From the NCBI GenBank assembly GCA_051294375.1, contig CM119263.1, positions 18,128,628 to 18,192,627 on the forward strand: DNA of 64,000 nt. The letters run 5' to 3'. Positions 38,326 through 51,373 of this stretch are shown here, piece by piece (within the stretch, counting starts at the first letter, position 1; each line of letters starts with the position of its first letter). The notes under the pieces were generated by a model. That model made no database searches. It had not been told where the DNA came from and worked only from the letters and a program-made list of their open reading frames with translations. Source of the DNA: Paraspadella gotoi. Lineage: Eukaryota > Chaetognatha. A program made the translations under genes and the position numbers.

Positions 38326-38764
38326 ACAAATATTAAATGCGAACTAGACAAAAAAAATTATAAGATATGAAAACGGTTAATTTTCGATGTTTAAATCAAT
38401 TAAACTAGGACAGAAAATAGTTATTGAAACCCTTGAATGATTTTCTATTTCTTTTTTTTTCTTGTTTTTTTTTGTGTTTGCTCCAAAGATTTCTTCCAAG
38501 AATTTGGGATCGTCGAAACGGACAAAGGGTAATTGACTTGTGAAGCGATGAAAAAAAAACATTTTATTTGAGATTCGAACCCGAGTCAAATGCGAACTCG
38601 GGAGAAAAATTGAAATTGAGAAGTAAAATGAAATCGAGAAAAGAAAGATTATCTGAGAATGTTTTTGTAGAAATGTCAAATTTGAATTTAGACGCAAATC
38701 TCGGAAAAGCTCAAGTAAAAAGTTATGATTTTTTCGAGAGGTTGTAACAGAATCTCTCTCTCTC

Positions 38765-39024
38765 NNNNNNNNNNNNNNNNNNNNNNNNNNNNNNNNNNNN
38801 NNNNNNNNNNNNNNNNNNNNNNNNNNNNNNNNNNNNNNNNNNNNNNNNNNNNNNNNNNNNNNNNNNNNNNNNNNNNNNNNNNNNNNNNNNNNNNNNNNNN
38901 NNNNNNNNNNNNNNNNNNNNNNNNNNNNNNNNNNNNNNNNNNNNNNNNNNNNNNNNNNNNNNNNNNNNNNNNNNNNNNNNNNNNNNNNNNNNNNNNNNNN
39001 NNNNNNNNNNNNNNNNNNNNNNNN
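38765..39024. other. assembly gap of 260 Ns
   Basis: Run of N starting inside a CT microsatellite. Confidence 1.
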
Positions 39025-41157
39025 TTTTCTTTCTTTTTTTTTCATTCTTTCTTTCGTGCTCTTTATGTTTTAATTTTGCTAAATACAATCGAGTACAGAA
39101 CAGATAAAACCCGATGATTTTAATTTTGTCATATGACAAGTTGACAACAACTGACAAGATAGGAAAAAAACGTAATATTGATTTAAAAAAAAGTTCATCG
39201 TCATTACACCTGAAAAGTAAGCAGTAAGCACTAATCTTTCAAATCTAACCCTATTTTTACGAGTTTAAAAAGTTTTTCCAAGGAAAAAAATCAATGCCTT
39301 TTTCCAAAAAAATATCTTTGTCAATTAGATTTCGTTTTTCGCCTAGATATTCGACGCGCTGATTGTCTCGAGGAGAAAAAAAAATGGAAGCGCGGAGAAA
39401 GAAAGCGAAGTGAGAGGTCGAGGAAAAGAGATAAGAAGAAGACAGAGTAAGGGGAAGTAAAGAGAGGAAGTTACGTCCTAAGAGGACACAAAAGATAAAA
39501 AGTAAAAAAATAGAGTTAAGAAAGAAAAAAAGTAAGAAAACTTGAAAAAGTCCAAAAAACGTATTAAGATCAAAAGTCGATCGAAAACTGTTGTTTACTT
39601 TTCTTATCTCGTCTCCTTTTATCTTTTGCCCTTTGTCTTTTTTTTCTTTTCCTCCTGGTTCTTTCCTCTTTTATTTCCTCGCATTCGGCTTCTCCTTCCT
39701 CCACAGTCAACCTGACCTTCCTCGAGTCTTCCATTCTTAATCTCACTTGTTTTTACCGAACGCATTTCCCATTCCTCCTCTTCATCCTCGATCTTCATCA
39801 TTCGCCTTCCTCCTATGTCCCTTCTCACTCTCTTCTTTCTTCTACCTCCGTTTATTTTTTAGTGTTTACCCTTCTCTCCCTCCCTCTTTTCTTTCCTTTC
39901 CTCTATCCCCTTCCTTCCGCTTCCTCTTTCTTATTCCTTCCCAGCCCCTGAGTTCTCCCTCTCCCTCTTTTCTTTCCTTTCCTCCATCCCTTTCCTTCCT
40001 CTTCCTCTTTTTTATCCCTCCCCAGCCCCTGAGTTCTTCTCGAACCTTGAAAGCGAAAGTTTCCTCCCGAACCGAACGTAAAATCGCATTGCGTCGCGCG
40101 AAAGTGGGAGTAGGAATCGATTTGTCCGTCTGTGTCTAGCGCTTTTTTTTTTGTTGACTTTTTTTGCGGTTTTAACTTTTTCGGTCTCATCTTTTTTCTT
40201 GTACTTTGTTTCTTCTTTCTTTCTTGCTTATTTTTCTCCTTTTGTTTTTTTTTTTCTCATTCGTTCCGGATTCAATTTTCACACTCGATTGGTCTGTCCG
40301 TCCTTACGAGTTTTACGATATAATTTTTTTCATAATTCTATCTTTCAGCTTTCTTTGTTTACTCTACATCATTTCTCTGTAAAATATTTTTCCGATTTCT
40401 TTTCGCCAATCTTCTTTCATTCCTTCCTTCGTTCCTTTCTTCCTTCTTTCCTTCCTTCCTTCCTTCCTTCCNNNNNNNNNNNNNNNNNNNNNNNNNTTTC
40501 CTGTCCTCTCTTCCTTCCTTCCTTCCTTCCCTTCCTCCTTGCCTTCCTTTCCTCCTTCCTTCTTTCCTTCCTTCCTACTCCTTCCTTCCTTCCTTCCTTC
40601 TTCTTTCTTCCTTCTTCCGTCCTTCCTTCCGTGCCTGGTCTTTCCTTAACTATCCTTACCTTCGCTTCTTCTTCTTCTTTCTTTCTTCCTTCCTACTTCC
40701 TTCTTTATCCTTCTATACCTTCTTCCTTCCTTTCCTGTCCTTTCTTTCCTCCTTCCTTCCTTCCTTCCTTCCTTCCTTCCTTCCTTCGTTTTCCTCCCTT
40801 CGCACTCTCCTCTTTCCTCGCAATTTTCCTCCTCTTACAACTATCGATCCAGCGCCTTTCCTTTTCTCTGCGTTTTATCTCCCAAATCTTTCCTCTTTTC
40901 CTCCCTTTTTTTCCTCCTCTTCCTTCTCTCTTCCTCCTCCTCCTCCAAGCACGCGCGCTCGCGATGAGGACGTCCTCTGCCCGGATTCCGAATCCGGCGT
41001 CAAAATCTCGCGTCGTTTTTCCGGCGAGGCGGCGCTGACGACGACGACGACGACGACGAAGACGATGCCTAGGATCAACAACCCGGCATGCAGGCGAAAA
41101 ACAAAAAAACGTCGCCGAATTCTTAGTTACTGTCTCTCTCTCTCTCTCTCTCTCTCT
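39025..41157. repeat. pyrimidine-rich region; partial copy A of the 6-kb repeat
   Basis: From about 39900 the sequence aligns with 41183-42620 and 47327-48780, giving the cleanest-looking version of that segment. It includes a CTTCC-rich tract (40430-40800, broken by a 25-N gap at 40472-40496), a GC-rich patch (40960-41080) and a final CT run cut by the gap at 41158. Open frames are low-complexity. On the minus strand the GTC repeat reads as a polyvaline stretch (near 41030-41070), which I do not take as a proven signal peptide. Confidence 0.75.
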
Positions 41158-41182
41158 NNNNNNNNNNNNNNNNNNNNNNNNN
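41158..41182. other. assembly gap of 25 Ns
   Basis: Gap inside a CT microsatellite, followed directly by repeat copy B. Confidence 1.
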
Positions 41183-42665
41183 CTCCATCCCTTGTCTGAT
41201 CTCTACCGCTTTTTTATATTCTTCACCCGCTTCACTGAGTTCTCCCCGCGTCGGGCCTCTTTCTTTCCTTTCCTCCGTCCCTTTCCCAGGGGCCTGCGTC
41301 CCTCTTTGGTTTTATTTCTCCCGGCAGGTCCGCCAAAGCGCCTCTTTTCTTCCTTTCCTTCCAGTCCCTTTCCTTTCCTTCCTCTTTTTTTAAGTTGCCC
41401 TCTCCGCAGCCCTGAAGTTCTCCCCCTTCCCTCTTTTCTTGTCCTTGCCCCATCGGGCTTTCCTTCCTTCTATACTCTTTTTTATCCTCCGGCCCTGAGT
41501 TCTTCTCGAACTTGAAAGCGAAAGTTCACTGGCCGAACGAACTAAAATGCATTGCCGTCGCGCAAAGTGAATATAATTTGTCCGTCTGTGTATCATGCGC
41601 TTTTTTTTTTGTTGACTTTTTTTGCCGTTTAACTTTTTCGGTCTCATCTGTTTGATTTCTTGTAGCTTTGTCGTCTTCTTTCTGCTTTCTTGCTTTAGAT
41701 GATCATTGCTATTTTGTTTTGTTTTTTTTCTCATTCGTTTCCGATTCATTTTCACACTCGGATTTGGACTGTCCGTGCCTTACGAGTGATTTTTACGAAG
41801 TATGAATTTATTTTTCATGAATTCTTATCTTTCAGCTTTCTTTGTTTACTCTAGCATCATTTTGCTCTGTAAAAATATTTTTCCGATTTCTTTTCGCCAA
41901 CTCTTCTTTCTTTCATTCCTTCCTTGTTCGTTCTTTCTTCCTTCTTTCTTACCTTCCTGTCGCTTCCTTCCTTCCTCATGTCCTCTTCCTTCTCCTTCTT
42001 CCTCTTCCTTCCTTCCTTCCTTCTTCTTCTTCTTCCGATTCTTCTTCTTCCTTGCCTTCCTTCCTTTCTTCCTTCTCCTTCCTTCCTTTCTCGCTGTCGC
42101 TTGCCTTCCTTCCGTTCCTTCCTCTTCTCCTGTCTTGCTCGATCTTCCTTCCTTTCCTTCCTCTCCTTGCCTCCTCCTATTCGTATCATTCCTTCCTCTT
42201 CCTTCCTTCTTCCCGTTCCTCCTCCTACCTTCTCTCCTTCCTTCCTTCTCTCTTGTTTCCTCCCTTCGCCACTCTCTCTGCTTTCCTCGCATCCCTCTTT
42301 ACTTTTGCCTTCTACATCGATCCAGGCGCCTTTCCTTTTCTCTGCGTTTTATCTCCCAAATCTTTCCTCTTTTCCTCCCTTTTTTTCCTCCTCTTCCTTC
42401 TCTCTTCCTCCTCCTCTCCAAGCACGCGCCGCTCGCGTGATGAGGACGTCCTCTGCCCGGATTCCGAATCCGGCGTCAAAATCTCGCGTCGTTTTCCGGC
42501 GAGGCGGCCGCTGACGGGACGACGACGACACACGAAGACGTATGCCTAGAATCAACAACGCCGGCATGCAGGCGAAAAACAAAAAAAACGTTCGCCGAAT
42601 TCTTAGTAGCTGTTCTCTGCTCTCTCTCCTTCCTTCTTCTCTCTCTGTCTCTCTCTCTCTGCTCT

Positions 42666-42711
<46 letters not shown>

Positions 42712-42986
42712 GTTCAATAAAAAACTTTTTTTTTTTTCTGACGTATCAAATTTTCTCACGTGTCCACAGTGCCGAGTACATTAGGCAACAATAAAACCTA
42801 TTCGCATTAAAAAAAAAAAGGGAGAAAAGAGCCGGTTAGAAAAAAAAAGAAGAAAAGAAGAAATGGAAGAAAAATGATTAATATTTTCGTCATGAAAAAC
42901 ATCCTCGCGACACGCGACGGAGTTGGCTGTCTGCAGAAGGAAAAAGAAATCCAACGAGGAAAAAGTCGACCGTCGGAAATATTCCA

Positions 42987-43025
<39 letters not shown>

Positions 43026-44184
43026 GCGTTGAAAATTGCCATTGCCTTCGCCGTTTTCGTCATCGGCTTCGGCGCTGACATCAGAGTCGTAGCTTCTGCC
43101 TGACATCGAATAGTAATAAAAAGAGCAGACGATTCTTGTCAGTTTCGATGTCGCTTCTTATTTTCTCCGATTTTTTTTTTCTCTTTTGAGATTTGCGATT
43201 CGCCTCAAAATTTTTCTAATTTTTCATGACGTCAACTAATTTTGCGTCTCGGCGTCAGCCCTTTGTCGCTTTGCGGATTCGTCACTGTCGTCGTCGTCGT
43301 CGTCGTCGTCGTCGTCCTTATTGGCTTATGTATAAGAAACTTCGAGACGTCAGCTTCGTACGAGGATTGTTCTCGTCGCAATCCCTATCAAAATCGGTAC
43401 AGGGCATAGGTATAGCGCTTTGTTCCTATTTCACCTTATTAAACTAAAAAAAATATTTTACGTTAAAAACAAACACGTTCGTAAATCAACTTGTTATCTT
43501 CTTGCAATGAAAACAGAAGATACTTTCGCCTGGCACAACCGCCAATCGATTCTAACCCCTTGTTTCACTTATCTTTCAGCCTACGAGTTCAGTTCATAAT
43601 TTTCATCCGTTATCGATAAATAAGCGCGTTACGATCTTTTAAACCGGATATTAAAAAAAATATAAAATACAAAAAAAAAAACAAAAAAAAAACGAGTTTA
43701 ACGCTAAACGAAAGTTTTTTTTCTTCAAAACATCGCATGAATATTGTTCATCGTGCAAGGACGACGACGACGACGACGACGACGACGACAACGACGACGA
43801 CCTTGAAAAACAGCGTCGACTGTTTTCTCCAGTAAATAGGTTCGTCCCGTTTGGATTTCATTTTTTCCCCTTCGAGACATGGAGGTCCTTTTTTCATTTT
43901 ACCCCCACAGTTGGCAACAGACATTTTTTTTTCAGTCGGGCAAACCTGACCACAGAGTGAATTCTCCCGTTTCGTTGCTGAGAGTCAGCGTTATTCTCTC
44001 TGTCAATTTATAACTACATCCATAATAAATGGTAAATGTCGAAAACACAAAATGCGTCGGTTGACAGACTAATAATTATTATTTAAATGCGTTATAAACA
44101 AATCCTCGTTTTTACGATTCGACTTTCCCTCGTTTCTCGATGTGTTGTGGCGTGGTTGTATTGTGAGTGGGCGGGGCTTAGCGT

Positions 44185-44275
<91 letters not shown>

Positions 44276-44978
44276 TGCGAGGAAAGCGGGGGGAAGGGGT
44301 ATCACTCGTTGCTTCTAACCCGTAGCTGGCGTCGCCCGTCCTAAATCGTCCTCCCACTCGTCAGTAGACTAGGAGATAAAAGCAGACGTTTTAGTGAAAA
44401 AAAAAAAATTTTCATCGAGAGAAAAGTGCAAAGTGGCAATCGATTTTAGAAGCGGGAATTGAGGGATATAACCTAGGATAGAACCCCAAGTAGTGAACCT
44501 TTTGAATTCTTAGTTCATAATATTACGATTGTGATTAAGAAACGGATAAGATCACAGCTTACGTATCAGAAACCCACTGACATCAACACTTGACATCAAC
44601 AGTTGAAGGTTTTTGTAGATACCACTTTAGTAAACTAAACCTTTTTGACAGAAAATTCGGGAGGCGGTGGGCGACATTAACTTCGAAACAAAGTCGGGAA
44701 CTCAGTCGAAACGGAATAAAAAAAAAGGCGGGAGGTGAGAAAGGTTGAAATATGCAAATGAACTTTCCTTTCCAGGAAAGTCAGGGAGGAAGGCGCTGGG
44801 AGAGAGGGAGAGAGGGGTGAGGATAGGAGAGAGGTGGATTGGGAAAGACAGAAAGATGAGAGCGCGGGCGGTCGGGTAGTTTTATGCGAAGATATTCGAC
44901 GGATCTGAATTTGATTTTCCCGTTTCCTTCGATTAGCATAACGCGCAGGTTCTAAGCGAGAGTTCAGAAAAAGCAAAG

Positions 44979-45056
<78 letters not shown>

Positions 45057-46798
45057 GAGAGAGAGAACGATTTGAGTCTTCTACTAATGAGTTCGCACGA
45101 GCATCGAGTAGCCATCAAGCTGAGGACGTGAGGCAGTTTGAAGGTGAGAAGCGTCGATCATCGGAGACGAGAATGCGGTCAAGAGGTGGACAAGGTGGAC
45201 AAGGTGGGGTGGGTGTTGACTGCAATTTGGGTGGACGCGGTCCCCGGAGGGTGGATTCGATGATGGATGGATTTTGAGACGGACGAGGTGGTTATACGAA
45301 AGAGCGGGACGCAAATGAGCCGAGACGATCGCTTCGCCTGATGGCGCTGGAATTCGCGTGGGACCGGATCCGTTAAATGGTTCATAATTCCGAGTCACGG
45401 TCAGACGACGACGATGTGTCACACGCGTTTCTGCGTTGTCACGCCGTGACTCACGGAACGGTTGGTTACTGGTTAACCGATGAAAGTGCAATGGCGCTTG
45501 ACGGTCTGTCGAACCATGAGACGAAATTAATCTTTTTGTTTAAAATGCTTATTCAAAAAGAAAAAAATACATATTTACTCTATGTTTTTGTAACATATTG
45601 CTTTATTTTTGTTTTGTCATGTTTTTGTTTTTGCTATGTTTTATTTTCGCTTAAAAAAGAAAAGCGTTTAGGGCGAAAGTGAAAGGCGGCGACAAAATTT
45701 ATTTTTAGACTAAAAAGAAGAAGCGAAGGAAGAAATTACGCGATCGTTAGCGTCGAATTATTCGTCGTCGTCGTTGTCGTTGTCGACGTCGTCTCGCGTC
45801 GTCAATTATAGAAGAGCTGGCTAATTCCTTCTCTTTTCTTCTCTTTTCTCTTTCTCTTTCCTCTCTTTTGTTTAAATTTCCCTCCCGGGCGCCTTGCCAA
45901 AGGAGAGTGCTCTTTGCCTCGTGCCGGGTTTTCTTTCAAACTTAAAAAACATTAGGGGAAAGAGACGAAGTATCTAAACGTATGGAACTACGTTAAATGT
46001 TACAAAAAAGCTTAAATAGTTTAAAAAAAAGAGAGATAGAATAAATTCAAGTATCCTTCAAATTCTTTCGAACTTTTTTCTTTCAGACTTTCAGTTCACA
46101 ATGTTTCTCTTTCTTCCCCGCCGTGTGTACTTTCGACTATCTGTCTCCGTCCGTCCGTCTTCTTTCTTTTCCTTCTTTTTTTCTTTTTCTGTTTTGTTCC
46201 TTTTTCTCATTTTTCACACAGAAACCTTTTTCTCTTCTCTCTTTTCTCTTCCTCATTTTTGTTCGTAGTTTGTACACAATACTTTTTTTTGGACTCACAG
46301 TTTTGCCAAGAATAAAAAAAATGAGACAGCAAAAATGGCATCGTGACGACCTCAACCGGCGAATGGCATCGCGATGCCCTCTTATTTTTTTCTTTCGTCT
46401 TTTTCCTGCCTGCGATTGTTTTTTCGGAGGCTTACTTGCCACGGCGCTGTACAGTTAAAATGAAACCTTTCTTTCTTTTTCTTTCTTTCTTTTTTTCTTT
46501 TTTATTCCCTATTCATTCTTTCTTTCTGTCTTTCTTTTATTTCTTTCCCTTTCAACTTATATTCAGCTCTTAATTTCCATCATTTAGAATTTTCTTTCTT
46601 CATTCATTGCATCACGTTTTTTTCACGTTTCCTTTTTTTTTACTTTTTACTTTTTTTAATTTCCCTCTTTTTTTATTTCCCTTTTCTTCCCTTCCTCTAG
46701 TCTCGATTCCGTATCCCGTATTCGAAATCTGTCTACATACAACCTCCACCATCCCGCCACGTTACCAGTATTAACCGTCTCTCTCTCTTGCTTTCTCT

Positions 46799-46852
<54 letters not shown>

Positions 46853-46853
46853 A

Positions 46854-46885
<32 letters not shown>

Positions 46886-47038
46886 TCATCCTCTCTCTTT
46901 CTATTTTTCTCTCTCTTCATCTTTTCTGCCCGTTTTCTTTATCCCTATCGGGCCGACGTGAAAATCCTTTTGTGCCCCAACATTTTGATGTTTTAACATT
47001 ACTTCCTTATTCTGTTTTAAAAGATTCTCTTTTTCTTA

Positions 47039-47112
<74 letters not shown>

Positions 47113-47301
47113 ACTCTCTCTCCCTCCCTCTTCTCTCTCTTCTTTCTTTTCTTCCTCTTTTTCTTTCTCTTCATCTTTCTACCATTTTCTTTATTCCTAT
47201 CTGGCCGACGTGATAATCCTTTGTTGCCCAACATTTTGAGGTTTTCACATTGATTGCTTATTCTGTTTCAAAGTCTCTCTTTTTCTTATTCTCTCTCTCT
47301 C
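41183..47301. repeat. copy B of a 6.1-kb direct repeat between two N gaps
   Basis: It starts directly after one 25-N gap and ends in a CT tract at the next. The first 750 or so bases are identical to 47327 onwards. After that the copies differ by frequent one-base indels and short insertions. Contents: CTTCC-rich tract, CT runs (42615-42706, 46778-46890, 47039-47128), GTC runs (42986-43024, 43286-43317), GA runs (44185-44272, 44984-45067) and a GC-box patch near 44165. It is most likely an assembly duplicate of copy C. Confidence 0.85.
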
Positions 47302-47326
47302 NNNNNNNNNNNNNNNNNNNNNNNNN
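47302..47326. other. assembly gap of 25 Ns
   Basis: Gap inside a CT microsatellite, followed by the same bases that follow the gap at 41158-41182. Confidence 1.
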
Positions 47327-48843
47327 CTCCATCCCTTGTCTGATCTCTACCGCTTTTTTATATTCTTCACCCGCTTCACTGAGTTCTCCCCGCGTCGGGC
47401 CTCTTTCTTTCCTTTCCTCCGTCCCTTTCCCAGGGGCCTGCGTCCCTCTTTGGTTTTATTTCTCCCGGCAGGTCCGCCAAAGCGCCTCTTTTCTTCCTTT
47501 CCTTCCAGTCCCTTTCCTTTCCTTCCTCTTTTTTTAAGTTGCCCTCTCCGCAGCCCTGAAGTTCTCCCCCTTCCCTCTTTTCTTGTCCTTGCCCCATCGG
47601 GCTTTCCTTCCTTCTATACTCTTTTTTATCCTCCGGCCCTGAGTTCTTCTCGAACTTGAAAGCGAAAGTTCACTGGCCGAACGAACTAAAATGCATTGCC
47701 GTCGCGCAAAGTGAATATAATTTGTCCGTCTGTGTATCATGCGCTTTTTTTTTTGTTGACTTTTTTTGCCGTTTAACTTTTTCGGTCTCATCTGTTTGAT
47801 TTCTTGTAGCTTTGTCGTCTTCTTTCTGCTTTCTTGCTTTAGATGATCATTGCTATTTTGTTTTGTTTTTTTTCTCATTCGTTTCCGATTCATTTTCACA
47901 CTCGGATTTGGACTGTCCGTGCCTTACGAGTGATTTTTACGAAGTATGAATTTATTTTTCATGAATTCTTATCTTTCAGCTTTCTTTGTTTACTCTAGCA
48001 TCATTTTGCTCTGTAAAAATATTTTTCCGATTTCTTTTCGCCAACTCTTCTTTCTTTCATTCCTTCCTTGTTCGTTCTTTCTTCCTTCTTTCTTCCTTCC
48101 TTCGCTTCCTTCCTTCGCATGTCCTTCGTTCCTTCCTTCCTTCCGTCTTCCTTCCTTCCTTCCTTCTTCCTTCCTTCTTCGATTCCTTCCTTCGCTTCCT
48201 TCCTTCCTTCCTTTCTTCCTTCTCTTCCTTCACTTTCTTCGTGTCCTTCCTTCCTTCGTTCGCTTCCTCTCGCTCTCTGTCTCAATCCTGTCCTTCCTTT
48301 CCTTCCTTCCTTGCCTCTTCCTATGCGTCCTTCCTTCCTTTTCCTTCCTTTCCCTTCCTTCTCTACCTTCCTTTCCTTCGCTTACTGGCTCCTCTGTTTC
48401 CCTCCCTTCGGCACTCTCCTGCTTGTCCTCGCATTTCCTCCTAACTATGCTTCTTAAACTATGATCCAGCGCCTCCTTTTCTCTGCGTTTTATCTCCCAA
48501 ATCTTCGCTCTTTTTCCTCCTTTTTTTCCTCCTGCTTCTTCTCTCTTCCTCCCTCCTCCTCCAAGCACGCGCGCTCGCGCGATGAGGACGTCCTCTGCGC
48601 CGGATTCCGAATCTCGGCGTCAAAATCTCTGCGTCGTTTTTTCCGGCCGAGCGGCCTGACTGACGTGTGGACGACGACGGAACACAGAGACGTATGCCTA
48701 GAATCAACAACCCGGCGCAATGCATGGCCGAAAAACAAAAGAAACAGTTCGCCGAATTCTTAGGTAAGCTGTTCTCTCTCTCTCTCTCTCCATTCTTCTC
48801 TCTCTGTCTCGTCTCTCTCTCTCTCCGTCTATCTTCTCTCTCG

Positions 48844-48876
<33 letters not shown>

Positions 48877-49158
48877 GTTCATAAAAAACTTTTTTTTTTT
48901 TCTGAGCGTATCAAATTTTCTCACGCTGGTCCACAGCTGCCGAGTACATTAGGCAACATATAAAACCTATTCTCATTAAAAAAAAAGGGAGAAAGAGCCG
49001 GTTAGAAAAAAAGAAGAAGAAAAGAAGAGAATGGAAGAAATTGATTAATATTTTCCGTCATTGAAAAACATCCTCGCGACACGCGACGGAGTTGGCTGTC
49101 TGCCAGAAGGAATAAAGAAATCCAACAGGAAAAAAGTCGACCGTCGGAAAATATTCCA

Positions 49159-49191
<33 letters not shown>

Positions 49192-49463
49192 GTCGTCGTC
49201 GTCAGCGTGAAAATTGCCATTGCCTTCGCCGTTTTCGTTCATCGGCTTCGGCGCTGACATCAGAGTCGTAGCTTCTGCCTGACATCGAATAGTAATAAAA
49301 AGAGCAGACGATTCTTGTCAGTTTCGATGTCGCTTCTTATTTTCTCCGATTTTTTTTTTCTTTTGAGATTTGCGATATCGCCTCAAAATTTTCTAATTTT
49401 TCATGACGTCAACTAATTTTGCGTCTCGGCGTCAGCCCTTTGTCGCTTTGCGGATTCGTCACT

Positions 49464-49496
<33 letters not shown>

Positions 49497-50379
49497 CTTT
49501 ATTGGTTATGTATAAGAAACTTCGAGACGTCAGCTTCGTACGAGGATTGTTCTTCGTCGCAATCCCTATCAAAATCCGGTACAGGGCATAGGTTATAGCG
49601 CTTTGTTCTATTTCACCTTATTAAACTAAAAAAAAATATTTTACGTTAAAAATAAACACAGTTCGTAAATCAACTTGTTATCTTCTTGCAATGAAAACAG
49701 AAGTATACTTTTCGCTCTGTGCACAAACCGCCAATCGATTCTAACCCCTTGTTTCACTTATCTTTTCAGCCTACGAGTTCAGTTCATAAATTTTCATCCG
49801 TTATCGATAAATAAGCGCGTTACGAGTCTTTTAAACCGGATATTTAAAAAAAATATAAAATACAAAAAAAAAACAAAAAAAAAAAACGAGTTTTTTAACG
49901 CTAAACGAAAGTTTTTTTTCTTCAAAACATCGCATGATATTGTTCAATCGTGCAAGGGACGACGACGACGACGACGAACGACGACGACAACGACGACGAC
50001 CTTGAAAAACAGCGTCGACTGTTTTCTCCAGTAAATAGGTTCGTCCGTTTGGATTTCATTTTTTCCCCTTCGAGACATGGAGGGATCGCTTTTGCATTTA
50101 ATACACCCCACAGTATTGTGCAACAGACATTTTTTTTTCAGTCGGGACCAAATACCTGACCACAGAACGATTGAATTCTCCTCGTTTCGTTGCTGAGATC
50201 AGCGTTATTCTCTCTGTTCAATTTATACTACATTAACCTATATAAATGGTAAATGTCGAAAACACAAATGCGTCGGTGACAGACTAATAATTATTATTTA
50301 AATGCGTTATAAACAAATCCTCGTTTTTACGATTCGACTTTTCCCTCGTTTCTCTCGATGTGTTGTGGCGTGGTTGTAT

Positions 50380-50404
50380 TGTGAGTGGGCGGGGCTTAGC
50401 GTTT

Positions 50405-50435
<31 letters not shown>

Positions 50436-50440
50436 AGAGA

Positions 50441-50507
<67 letters not shown>

Positions 50508-51010
50508 TGCGAGGAAAGCGGGGGGAAGGGGTATCACTCGTTGCTTCTAACCCGTAGCTGGGCGTCGCCCGTCCTAAATCGTCCTCCCACTCGTCAGTAG
50601 ACTAGGAGATAAAAGCAGACGTTTTAGTGAAAAAAAAAAATTTTCATCGAGAGAAAAGTGGAAAATGGCAATCGATTTTAGAAGCGGGAATTGAGGATAT
50701 AACTAGATAGAACCCCAAGTAGTGAACCTTTTGAATTCTTAGTTCATAATATTACGATTGTGATTAAGAAACGGATAAGATCACAGCTTACGCTATCAGA
50801 AACCCACTGACATCAACACTTGACATCAACAGTTGAAGGTTTTGTAGATACCACTTTAGTAAACTAAACCTTTTTGACAGAAAATTCGGGAGGCGGTGGG
50901 CGACATTAACTTCGAAACAAAGTCGGGAACTCAGTCGAAAACGGAATAAAAAAAAAGGCGGAGGTGAGAAAGGTTGAAATATGCAAATGAACTTTCCTTT
51001 CCAGGAAAGT
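50380..51010 (+). promoter_or_regulatory. promoter-like elements upstream of a candidate first exon
   Basis: A GC box (GTGGGCGGGGC, near 50386-50398) and an octamer-type TATGCAAATGA (near 50981-50991) precede the ATG at 51316. Both elements are also present in copy B (near 44165 and 44752). Their function is inferred from motif resemblance only. Confidence 0.25.
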
Positions 51011-51208
51011 CAGGGAGGAAGGCGCTGGATGAGAGGGAGAGAGGGGTGAGGATAGGAGAGAGGTGGATTAGGGAAAGACAGAAAGATGAGAGCGCGGGCG
51101 GTCGGGTAGTTTTATGCGAAGATATTCGACGGATCTGAATTTGATTTTCCCGTTTCCTTCGATTAGCATAACGCGCAGGTTCTAAGCGAGAGTTCAGAAA
51201 AAGCAAAG

Positions 51209-51295
<87 letters not shown>

Positions 51296-51315
51296 ACGAT
51301 TTGAGTCTTCTACTA

Positions 51316-51373
51316 ATGAGTTCGCACGAGCATCGAGTAGCCATCAAGCTGGAGGACGTGAGGCAGTTTGAAG
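51316..51373 (+). CDS. candidate first coding exon (begins MSSHEHRVAIKL)
   Basis: The ATG opens 19 codons plus one base and ends at AG|GTGAGAAG, a good donor. Copy B has the same exon at 45087 but lacks one G, which breaks the frame. This fits a sequencing error in one copy. No second exon was found. The product is not recognised. Confidence 0.35.

Noticed and set aside
40875-41081. Secreted protein with polyvaline signal peptide
   Set aside because: The hydrophobic run is the GTC microsatellite. The frame lacks an ATG and is broken in the other two copies of the repeat.
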